The position numbers were made by a program, and so were the translations under genes. Source: an uncultured euryarchaeote (GTDB lineage Archaea; Thermoplasmatota; Poseidoniia; Poseidoniales; Poseidoniaceae). From it: a stretch of DNA of 10,183 bases. Positions 1-6,268 of the stretch are shown here, piece by piece; the first letter of the stretch is position 1; each line of letters begins with the position of its first letter. The DNA lies in NCBI GenBank assembly GCA_937897005.1, contig CALCOQ010000341.1:1-10183 (forward strand). Reading direction: 5' to 3'. The notes beneath the pieces are model-generated. The model did not search any database. It was not told the origin of the DNA and saw only the letters and a list, made by a program, of their open reading frames with translations.

Positions 1-34
1 ATGAATTCAGAAACTTGTTGAATGAGATGCGCAC
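1..34 (-). CDS. Possible start of a further leftward gene, cut by the left window edge
   Basis: After the mogA stop on the minus strand, a GTG at 34-32 opens a frame of 11 codons without a stop up to the window edge, reading MRISFNKFLNS. A purine-rich AGAAGGA lies directly against the GTG, which is too close for a normal Shine-Dalgarno spacing. The gap to mogA would be 16 nt, as expected for a third gene in the same leftward unit. Eleven codons are too few to recognise a family, and the open frame could be chance. Confidence 0.2.
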   Translation of the reverse strand, partial: MRISFNKFLNS

Positions 35-50
35 TCCTTCTGCTGCCTGA

Positions 51-623
51 TTAGCGCCTGGCATCTTTTGGCCTGAAGGCGTCACAAACCTGCGCCACAC
101 AATCGATATATGGCCCTCCCAACAGATCCACACAGTATGGAACAGCCCGCCAAATCTCATCTATGGTCTCTCGTATGGCCTTTGGCCTGCCTGGGAGATT
201 GAACAACAAACTGGAGCCACGGGTTCCTGCCAATTGTCTAGACAGAATCGCGGTTGGGACGAAGCGCAATGATATCGCCCGCATCTGCTCTCCAAACCCC
301 GGCATGATTCGGTCACATACCGCAGCCGTTGCCTCTGGAGTGATATCACGTTCTGCAGGACCGGTCCCCCCAGTGGTGACCACTACATCACAGCCATCTT
401 CGTCAACCATGCTACACAACGTGGATTCCACCAGTTCACGGTCATCAGCCACGCAGCGATAGACCAGTGTCCATGGAGAAGCGATGGCCTCGGAGAAGAA
501 TCCAGCAATCGCCGGTCCACCCATGTCTTCGTATTCTCCACTGCTGGCACGATCGCTGACCGTCAATATTCCAAAAACGGCTGCATCTCCAACACTGGTT
601 GACGAACCACTGCTGGTCTGCAT
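51..623 (-). CDS. mogA: Molybdopterin adenylyltransferase MogA
   Basis: This 190-residue protein should transfer AMP from ATP to molybdopterin, the step before molybdate insertion in molybdenum cofactor synthesis, in the cytoplasm. It matches Escherichia coli MogA, as I remember it, along nearly its whole length: the SDRASSG segment (23-29), the nucleotide/pterin loop TTGGTGPAERDITPEAT (83-99) with Asp93 at the place of the catalytic Asp82, Asp60 near the place of Asp49, PGFGEQMR (108-115), FVPTAILSRQ (121-130), NLPGRPKAI (142-150) and the C-terminal AFRPKDARR. Compared with E. coli, a short loop of about ten residues before VPYCVDLL is absent. The first about 15 residues are a Ser/Thr-rich extension. 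The start follows the stop of the upstream membrane protein gene by 2 nt and has a GAGGT Shine-Dalgarno 6 nt upstream, so the two are very probably co-translated. The resemblance to bacterial MogA rather than to the usual archaeal MoaB-type protein suggests lateral transfer (inference). Confidence 0.95.
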   Translation of the reverse strand: MQTSSGSSTSVGDAAVFGILTVSDRASSGEYEDMGGPAIAGFFSEAIASPWTLVYRCVADDRELVESTLCSMVDEDGCDVVVTTGGTGPAERDITPEATAAVCDRIMPGFGEQMRAISLRFVPTAILSRQLAGTRGSSLLFNLPGRPKAIRETIDEIWRAVPYCVDLLGGPYIDCVAQVCDAFRPKDARR

Positions 624-625
624 AT

Positions 626-2770
626 TCAGACCTCTGCTTCAATCTCAGTGACATCAGCGTGCAAGGTCTCCAACAATGAGAACTCAAACAATTCCTGTGA
701 ACGACGTTTCTTGGTGGTCCTGATATGCAATATCGCCATTCCGACGAAGGCTGCAATAGCGATTGGAATTGCTGCCTCAAGTTTGTATCGGTGCATGAAA
801 GTCACGATTCCTTCAGCCGTGTAGGCCCAGGTTATCGAAGCCGCAGCACCACCGACAAATGTTGCCCATAGCACGCGTGCGAATTTCATGCGCGAAAGCA
901 TGCCCAACATGGCTCCCACCAGAACACCGCTGGCCATGAATGGAATCCAAACGAATACTATCAGACCCCAGAATCCCCATTTATTGATGAATTCCCTCTT
1001 CTCATTGGCAGTATATTCCACCGTCGACAACAGGTCTCCAAAAATCTTGGTCTGCAGAACCCTGCCAGCAAATCCATCTTGACGAGCGACCGCTGCAACT
1101 CGGTCATCATGATTAGATGAGGTCTCAATCCTGCCAACCTCAGCCCTGTCAGCCAGAGTTCCGATTTCGTTGCGAGCGCGAACTATGAGCTCTCTATCAC
1201 CAATTATCTCAGTCAATTCTTTGCGGAGATACTCCTCAATCTGTTTCTTGACCGAAGATTGACTCTTCTTGAAACGGAAGAAAGCGAAACGAATGTTAGG
1301 CCGATATACCAACGATATCAAGATGATTTTCTCCTCAGGTAGAACCATCGCACCCTTCAGAATGTTGTCATCCTGATTATCGAACCAATTGTCGAGGCAC
1401 CTTTTGGCCTCCTCTTCGAGATTATTGAAGGTGTGTAATTCCTTGAAGAAGGAGGTGTAATCCTCGACCAAAGCAGTCTGTCCATCCTCAAGGTTTCCGA
1501 CTTCACTGGACTTTACCCCTACACCGATTCCTGTATCGAAATCCATGTCTGCATCATCTCCGATGGCCTTGACCACCAACTGAACTGGCTTGAAAACATG
1601 GAAGATTCGGAACTCTTCCAGTATTGACTTGAGGATTTCTGCTCGAATGTCAGTCTTGTTACTCAAAGTTGATTCTGTATTCTCATATGGAACGAGAATA
1701 TCGATCGAGAGTTCTTTCTCAACAGTCTTGAATTTCTCCCAATCCACTTCGACACGCATTTTCTTACAGGCTCCATTAACACAATCAACGACCAGACTCT
1801 TGATGTGAGCATGCGATAACATATCATCTGAATCTTGGTGGTAGACCTTGTACATCAGTGGATAAATCAGGAACAATGTGATTACTGAAAGACTGAGGGA
1901 AACGAATGCCATCCACCATGCTGGAACTCCTGCTGCGCCTCCGGTCAACATTGCAGTCTCCCTTCCTCCACCTAATTCTGCACCCATGAGCACCAGGCCC
2001 CAGTTACCCATGTCTTGCGAAGACCAACAGGTCCTCGGCCCACCCTTCTCTGTTATTTTTGCCTCTTTGGACACTTTTCCTCCGGTGAATGGAAGCCAAT
2101 CCCATGTTCCAGATTCTTCAGAGATTTCAAAATCTGCACTCTTGATGAAAGGATCACCCAAAAGTGTGGACGTCTCATTCCCTTCATCATCGACTCCAAT
2201 CTCGAAGAAGGTGAGATTCACATCAAGAGTATAGAGACCTGATGAAAGGTCACCGAAAGGTGCATTTGATTCAGCATAACCCACATCATTCCACTTCAAC
2301 AATTCATCCGTTTCAGAGTCACTCAAAGTCCAATTCAAATGCGGACTTCCATCCACAAGATTGTATGCCTCTGCTCGAACAGTGAGTTGATCATTGTCTA
2401 CCCAGATGTTCATCCACATGACCCCGGTGTTGTCTTCACATTCACCTCCGATATCCAATACAGTGGTAGACATCCAATGGTCCCAACCTGTAGAAGTACC
2501 CATTACTCCTGTAGACATGGCGAATAGAAGACCAAAGTAGAGGCCTCCATAGAAAATACCAGCTACCAATGTGAAGTCCTCAACACCCTTGGGGAATCTC
2601 TTGCTGCTATCAGCAGTCCTTCGTTTTCTGATTGCAGCCAATTCCTTGCGCACTTTATCCTTCTCATCCGGAATGACCAGTTCATCCTCCGATACCACAA
2701 CGGAAGGTGTTTCATTCTCCTCTTCATCCTCGATTGAATCGAGAATTGCGGCTGCTTCCTCGCCGCTCAT
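626..2770 (-). CDS. Multi-span membrane protein with extracytoplasmic domain and C-terminal small-multidrug-export-like domain
   Basis: This is a 714-residue protein when read from the ATG at 2770. The open frame extends 32 codons further upstream, but those residues (Arg/Trp/Cys-rich) do not look coding. Residues 1-60 are a charged, acidic-then-basic cytoplasmic segment. A membrane helix at about 66-90 leads into a roughly 190-residue outside domain rich in Trp, Asn and Asp (about 91-282) with several N-x-S/T sequons. A second helix at about 283-306 leads into a cytoplasmic alpha/beta region (about 307-594). Three hydrophobic segments follow (about 598-622, 631-650, 664-682) and then a basic and acidic tail. 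The stretch KWGFWGLIVFVWIPFMASG (597-615) with the following GAMLGML resembles the Pfam family named putative small multi-drug export protein (PF06695), whose members are short and of unproven function. The rest is not recognised. No substrate can be named. It is the first gene of a leftward unit with mogA 2 nt downstream. No Shine-Dalgarno precedes its ATG. Confidence 0.85.
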   Translation of the reverse strand: MSGEEAAAILDSIEDEEENETPSVVVSEDELVIPDEKDKVRKELAAIRKRRTADSSKRFPKGVEDFTLVAGIFYGGLYFGLLFAMSTGVMGTSTGWDHWMSTTVLDIGGECEDNTGVMWMNIWVDNDQLTVRAEAYNLVDGSPHLNWTLSDSETDELLKWNDVGYAESNAPFGDLSSGLYTLDVNLTFFEIGVDDEGNETSTLLGDPFIKSADFEISEESGTWDWLPFTGGKVSKEAKITEKGGPRTCWSSQDMGNWGLVLMGAELGGGRETAMLTGGAAGVPAWWMAFVSLSLSVITLFLIYPLMYKVYHQDSDDMLSHAHIKSLVVDCVNGACKKMRVEVDWEKFKTVEKELSIDILVPYENTESTLSNKTDIRAEILKSILEEFRIFHVFKPVQLVVKAIGDDADMDFDTGIGVGVKSSEVGNLEDGQTALVEDYTSFFKELHTFNNLEEEAKRCLDNWFDNQDDNILKGAMVLPEEKIILISLVYRPNIRFAFFRFKKSQSSVKKQIEEYLRKELTEIIGDRELIVRARNEIGTLADRAEVGRIETSSNHDDRVAAVARQDGFAGRVLQTKIFGDLLSTVEYTANEKREFINKWGFWGLIVFVWIPFMASGVLVGAMLGMLSRMKFARVLWATFVGGAAASITWAYTAEGIVTFMHRYKLEAAIPIAIAAFVGMAILHIRTTKKRRSQELFEFSLLETLHADVTEIEAEV
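630..634 (-). promoter_or_regulatory. Shine-Dalgarno site of mogA
   Basis: GAGGT on the minus strand lies 6 nt before the mogA ATG and inside the last codons of the upstream gene. It fixes the mogA start and suggests translational coupling between the two genes. Confidence 0.6.
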
Positions 2771-2880
2771 AACCCTGACGAGTACGGAGATGCACTTAGG
2801 GTTTGGGCGTATCCAAGATGTGATGGCCCTCCGCAAAGGCCATTGACATCGACCTCTCAAAGGCACTTGAAGGGGATTGG
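2771..2880. promoter_or_regulatory. Divergent intergenic spacer with an inverted repeat
   Basis: These 110 bp separate the divergent starts of the membrane protein gene and the dihydroorotase gene and must hold both promoters unless one lies inside a coding region. A perfect 6-bp inverted repeat, ATGGCC at 2823-2828 and GGCCAT at 2838-2843 with a 9-nt centre, sits near the middle. It could be a regulator site or an RNA hairpin. No clear TATA box is visible on either strand. The dihydroorotase reading frame is open leftward to 2824, so a non-standard earlier start cannot be wholly excluded. Confidence 0.35.
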
Positions 2881-4266
2881 TTGACCGGAAAACTACTCAT
2901 CCGCGGAGCGGTCATGGTGACTGGAAATGGCACCTATGAAGGCGACTGTAGAATTGCCGATGGGAGGATTGTTGAACTTGGAGAATTGACTGCTGCAAGT
3001 GATGAAAAAATCATCGAAGCCTCAGGGCTGCATCTTCTCCCTGGAATCATCGACCCGCAAGTTCACTTCAGAGAACCTGGACGTACCGAGTTAGAGAATC
3101 TGGAGAGCGGTTCCAAGGCCGCTGCCTCGGGTGGAGTCACTTCGTTCTTGGATATGCCTAACAACGTTCCAGCTGTGACCACACTCTCTGCGATGAAAGA
3201 TAAACTTCAGAGCGCTGCCTCCTCATGTATAGTGAATCATGGATTCTTCATTGGCGCCAGCACTGATAACATCGAGGATCTGCATGAATGCGTTGGTCGA
3301 CCTGGTGAAGGTAAGAACATCTCTGGAATCTGTGGAATCAAGATATTCATGGGTTCATCCACCGGAGACTTACTGGTCGACGATGAGAAAGTGTTGGAAC
3401 GTATCTTCAGTGAAACTGCGGGACTCATAGCAGTGCACGCAGAAGATGAAGACCGACTGGTCCAGCGATTCAAGTTGATGAAAGGACGCACCGATATGGC
3501 GGCCCATGCAGAATGGAGGGATTCTGAAACTGCGCTCATCGCCACCAAACTCGCAGTCGGCATGGCCCAGAAACATGGGCGACGTCTCCATGTCCTGCAC
3601 CTGAGCAGTGCTCTGGAAGCAGATTGGCTCGAAGGCAAAACGAATCTGAGTATCAATGAAGATGGGGCTTGGATAACCACTGAAACTTTACCTCAATACC
3701 TGACATTCGATCAGCACGATATTGATGTGCTGGGAACTCGATTGAAGATGAACCCACCAATTCGAAATGACGAAGACAAGGATGTTCTATGGAGACGTAT
3801 TCACGACGGAACCATCCAATGCATTGCTACTGACCATGCACCCCATTCACTGGCTGCAAAATCCAAAGGCTGGCCTGAAGCACCCAGTGGAATGCCAGGT
3901 GTAGAGACTTCATTGCCGGTGATGCTCACCCATGCAGTGAATGGCATGTGCACCATTGAAGATGTGGTCCTTTGGATGTCAACAAATGTAACAAGGATCT
4001 ATGGCATCGATAACAAGGGTGTCATTGCAGTGGGTGCTGATGCCGATCTGGTATTGGTTGATATGCACAACAGCATGGTCGTGAAAGATGACAATGCATG
4101 GACCAAAGTAGGTTGGAATCCATTCATTGGACGCGAATTGTTCGGCTGGCCAATCATGACTCTGGTCTCTGGAACTCCTGTTTTTGAGAGGGACCTTGCC
4201 ACCGATCCAAAAGGTAGCATCTTGGTTTCTCCCGGACAGACTGGAACAGCATTGAAAATGAATTGA
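2881..4266 (+). CDS. pyrC: Dihydroorotase (amidohydrolase superfamily)
   Basis: This 461-residue protein should cyclise carbamoyl-aspartate to dihydroorotate, the third step of pyrimidine synthesis, in the cytoplasm. Visible family motifs are GIIDPQVHFREPG (55-67), GGVTSFLDMPNNVPA (84-98), GIKIFMGSSTGDLLVDDE (152-169) with Lys154 as the probable carboxylated metal bridge, AVHAEDED (184-191, His186), LHVLHLSSA (236-244, His240), KMNPPIRN (289-296) for substrate binding, and IATDHAPHS (315-323, Asp318). The first metal histidine of the usual HxH is Gln60. As I recall, QVHFREPG together with KxFMGSSTG also occurs in Bacteroidota dihydroorotases, so this is probably a subfamily feature and not damage. 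The start is TTG, chosen because the beta strand KLLIRGA begins just after it; AGGGG lies upstream and the next ATG (2914) would cut that strand. No other pyrimidine gene is adjacent. An allantoinase or hydantoinase role is less likely. Confidence 0.88.
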   Translation: MTGKLLIRGAVMVTGNGTYEGDCRIADGRIVELGELTAASDEKIIEASGLHLLPGIIDPQVHFREPGRTELENLESGSKAAASGGVTSFLDMPNNVPAVTTLSAMKDKLQSAASSCIVNHGFFIGASTDNIEDLHECVGRPGEGKNISGICGIKIFMGSSTGDLLVDDEKVLERIFSETAGLIAVHAEDEDRLVQRFKLMKGRTDMAAHAEWRDSETALIATKLAVGMAQKHGRRLHVLHLSSALEADWLEGKTNLSINEDGAWITTETLPQYLTFDQHDIDVLGTRLKMNPPIRNDEDKDVLWRRIHDGTIQCIATDHAPHSLAAKSKGWPEAPSGMPGVETSLPVMLTHAVNGMCTIEDVVLWMSTNVTRIYGIDNKGVIAVGADADLVLVDMHNSMVVKDDNAWTKVGWNPFIGRELFGWPIMTLVSGTPVFERDLATDPKGSILVSPGQTGTALKMN

Positions 4267-4335
4267 AGATGGTAATCCTTGGAGAATACCCATGATTTTC
4301 ATATTGTATCGTCAATAGATAGATTATGAGGAATA

Positions 4336-4343
4336 CCTATAAC
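4336..4343 (+). promoter_or_regulatory. Candidate archaeal TATA box before the small membrane protein gene
   Basis: CCTATAAC lies about 35-42 nt before the ATG at 4378. With the usual archaeal TATA-to-start distance of about 25 nt, transcription would begin near 4365, giving a leader that just includes the Shine-Dalgarno site at 4366. The fit of spacing is the main support; the sequence alone is weak. Confidence 0.3.
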
Positions 4344-4348
4344 AGATT

Positions 4349-4359
4349 CGCACTGTGCG
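4349..4359. repeat. Small palindrome CGCAC-T-GTGCG near the predicted transcription start
   Basis: This is a perfect 5-bp inverted repeat around a single base. It lies between the candidate TATA box and the Shine-Dalgarno site of the gene at 4378. Its position would suit a repressor site, but a palindrome this short can arise by chance. Confidence 0.3.
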
Positions 4360-4365
4360 GCACAT

Positions 4366-4371
4366 GGTGAG
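4366..4371 (+). promoter_or_regulatory. Shine-Dalgarno site of the small membrane protein gene
   Basis: GGTGAG, complementary to the 3' end of archaeal 16S rRNA, ends 6 nt before the ATG at 4378 and supports that start. Confidence 0.55.
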
Positions 4372-4377
4372 ACATAA

Positions 4378-4698
4378 ATGGGTCTAGAAGAAACACTTGG
4401 AGATGGATGGAGACAGGTAATGGGCGGACTGGGATTATTCCTTGTCGGGGCCATATGGGGAAGCACAGCAGAAACATCGATTGATGGTATGTTTTGGCCA
4501 TTGGTCGTGATGATGCTCGGTGCCTTAGGTGCCATCCTCGGAATGAGCTTGGGAGCTGGCGGTGCACATGGAGAGTCATTCGACCTCAAGACCGCTGTAG
4601 ACGATATGACTGAGAAGCTGAACGAACTGCAAGCCAAGTTGACTGGCGGCAGCGATGACGACGACGGCGGCAGCGATGACGGCGACGGCGGCGAGTGA
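4378..4698 (+). CDS. Small two-helix membrane protein with coiled coil and Asp/Gly tail
   Basis: This 106-residue protein is not recognised as a named family. It has two hydrophobic segments, about 14-31 (VMGGLGLFLVGAIWGST) and about 38-62 (MFWPLVVMMLGALGAILG and following). A short charged heptad-like helix at about 69-90 (DLKTAVDDMTEKLNELQAKL) may form a coiled coil. The tail at 91-106 is almost only Gly, Ser, Asp and Glu. The start is supported by a GGTGAG Shine-Dalgarno and a plausible TATA box. The gene ends 2 nt before the stop of the convergent carboxypeptidase gene. The coiled coil suggests self-assembly or a partner, and the acidic tail could bind cations; both are inference. The GC-rich tail is unlike the rest of the gene because it is built from repeated codons. 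Confidence 0.8.
   Translation: MGLEETLGDGWRQVMGGLGLFLVGAIWGSTAETSIDGMFWPLVVMMLGALGAILGMSLGAGGAHGESFDLKTAVDDMTEKLNELQAKLTGGSDDDDGGSDDGDGGE
4645..4680 (+). repeat. 15-bp direct repeat encoding the Gly-Gly-Ser-Asp-Asp tail
   Basis: GGCGGCAGCGATGAC occurs at 4645-4659 and again at 4666-4680, with a 21-bp period, followed by a third partial GGCGACGGCGGC. It encodes the acidic tail of the small membrane protein and looks like growth by replication slippage. Confidence 0.8.
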
Positions 4699-4700
4699 AC

Positions 4701-6233
4701 TCAGAATCCGTGAATACTTCCGTACTTTCTCTCAACATATGAGAGGAATGGCTCGGGGTCTGGCGCTTTCCCGGTAACGACCTTGATTAATTGACTTGGC
4801 TCATACAGCATTCCTCGTTCATGAACACTGATTCTGAGCCAATTCAGAATTGCTGAAGTGTCCTGATTGGCCAAGAGTTCATTGACCCCCATCCCTAGAT
4901 CATCAATCATCTTCTGCATCAATTGTGCTGCATACATATTACCCAAGGTATAGGTCGGGAAATATCCGAAGACCATCATTGACCAATGGATATCCTGCAA
5001 ACAACCTAACGTATCATCAGGAACCTCTAGTCCGAACCAATCCAGAAACAATGAATTCCACATCTTTGGAATCTCAGAGATATCCATTCCATCATTGAAG
5101 ATCGCCTTCTCCACCTCATATCGCAACATGACATGAAGATTGTAAGTCACCTCATCGGCCTCGACACGAATGAAACTCGGTTCGGCTCGGTTGATGATAC
5201 GGTACAATTCCTCGTCAGTGTATTCTGGACAATTGTCAAAACTCTCTCTGAACCATGCTCCAGCCAAATTCCAATATTCTCTGGACCTCCCGACTTGATT
5301 CTCCCACAGGCGCGACTGACTTTCATGTACACCGAGAGATATTGCCCCGCCACGAGGAGTGAAGCAATGCTCAGCAGGCAATCCTTGTTCATAGAGACCG
5401 TGACCGGTTTCATGCATGACAGCACCAATGCAAGAAAACGGATCTCCTTCATCATATCGAGTAGTTATTCTGGTATCTCCTGGCCATAAACCAGAACAGA
5501 ACGGATGTGGGGCAATATCCATTCTTCCAGCATCATGATCGAAACCGAAAGAACGTGAAACCCTCAAGCAGAATTCTTCCTGTTGAGCAATAGGAAAAGA
5601 TGCAGTATCTGGTATCTCGATATCTGGAATCCTCTGTTTTGACTCCATTATCTTGGCCAGCAACGGGACCAGCCTCTTTCGCATACCTTCAAACAAAGGA
5701 TCATAATCAGCAACAGTCATTCCATGTTCATAGTCATCGAGAAGAACATCGTAAGGAGTCTGTCCATCTAGTCGAAGGAATTCGATACGTTCTCTGGATA
5801 CAGAAACCAGTTCCTGCAACGTATCCTCAAAATACGAGAAGTCCTTGTCTTCTCGTGCTTTTGCCCACACGGGAATCGAAGTAGATGTCATCTGGGCAGC
5901 CCTGAACACATGCTCTGAAGGAAGGCGCGTTGCCTTATCCATCTCTCTCTTCGCCTCTCTGACATTGCAGGCTTGATCCTCATCAAGTTCTTCGATCTCA
6001 TTGTTCAATTCTTTGATCAGTGTAACCATTTCTGGCTCAGTCATCATTCCATGCGCTTGCGAAGCCAACCAAGCCAGAATTCCAGCCCGTGCTTCTCTTC
6101 CCTTCACAGGCATCATTGTCTGTTGATCCCAACTGAGATGGCTATTGATAGCCCTGAATCTATTGACATCTCGAAGTCTATCAATGAAATCCTCATACTT
6201 CTCTTGCAGGTCCATGTAGAGGCGAAGAGGCAT
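4701..6233 (-). CDS. M32 family metallocarboxypeptidase (thermostable carboxypeptidase Taq type)
   Basis: This 510-residue protein should remove single residues from the C-terminus of peptides with a broad range, as a cytoplasmic, zinc- or cobalt-dependent homodimer. M32 hallmarks are complete: HETGH at 274-278, HESQSRLWEN at 303-312 with Glu304 as the third metal ligand (30 residues after the first His, the same spacing as in the Pyrococcus furiosus enzyme), GDTRITTRY (252-260), IRVEADEVTYNLHVMLRYEVE (355-375), and DIHWSMMVFGYFPTYTLGN (414-432). SHLSWDQQTMMP (31-42) near the N-terminus is also typical. The length is normal for the family (about 500). Two ATGs are possible: 6233 and 6215 (Met7). 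Neither has a Shine-Dalgarno, so the start is uncertain by six residues. It is divergent from the gene at 6269 (35 bp apart) and convergent with the small membrane protein gene. It probably serves peptide use in a protein-degrading heterotroph. Confidence 0.96.
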   Translation of the reverse strand: MPLRLYMDLQEKYEDFIDRLRDVNRFRAINSHLSWDQQTMMPVKGREARAGILAWLASQAHGMMTEPEMVTLIKELNNEIEELDEDQACNVREAKREMDKATRLPSEHVFRAAQMTSTSIPVWAKAREDKDFSYFEDTLQELVSVSRERIEFLRLDGQTPYDVLLDDYEHGMTVADYDPLFEGMRKRLVPLLAKIMESKQRIPDIEIPDTASFPIAQQEEFCLRVSRSFGFDHDAGRMDIAPHPFCSGLWPGDTRITTRYDEGDPFSCIGAVMHETGHGLYEQGLPAEHCFTPRGGAISLGVHESQSRLWENQVGRSREYWNLAGAWFRESFDNCPEYTDEELYRIINRAEPSFIRVEADEVTYNLHVMLRYEVEKAIFNDGMDISEIPKMWNSLFLDWFGLEVPDDTLGCLQDIHWSMMVFGYFPTYTLGNMYAAQLMQKMIDDLGMGVNELLANQDTSAILNWLRISVHERGMLYEPSQLIKVVTGKAPDPEPFLSYVERKYGSIHGF

Positions 6234-6268
6234 TGCAACATCATATCATCCCAAAGGGCAAGTGTTGA
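6234..6268. promoter_or_regulatory. Very short divergent spacer
   Basis: Only 35 bp separate the carboxypeptidase start from the M29/NicX-like start. This is too little for two separate archaeal promoters with leaders. Either the promoters lie inside the neighbouring coding regions or one start is annotated too far upstream. An AT-rich CATCATATCAT lies at 6238-6248, but it is not a convincing TATA box. Confidence 0.3.

Noticed and set aside
3237..3680. 147-codon leftward open frame inside the dihydroorotase gene
   Set aside because: It is fully covered by a gene with clear family motifs, and its own composition (Ser/Arg-rich) shows no recognisable protein.
4267..4335. Possible terminator after the dihydroorotase gene
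   Set aside because: There is only a short T run (ATTTTC) and no stable hairpin, which is not enough to call one.
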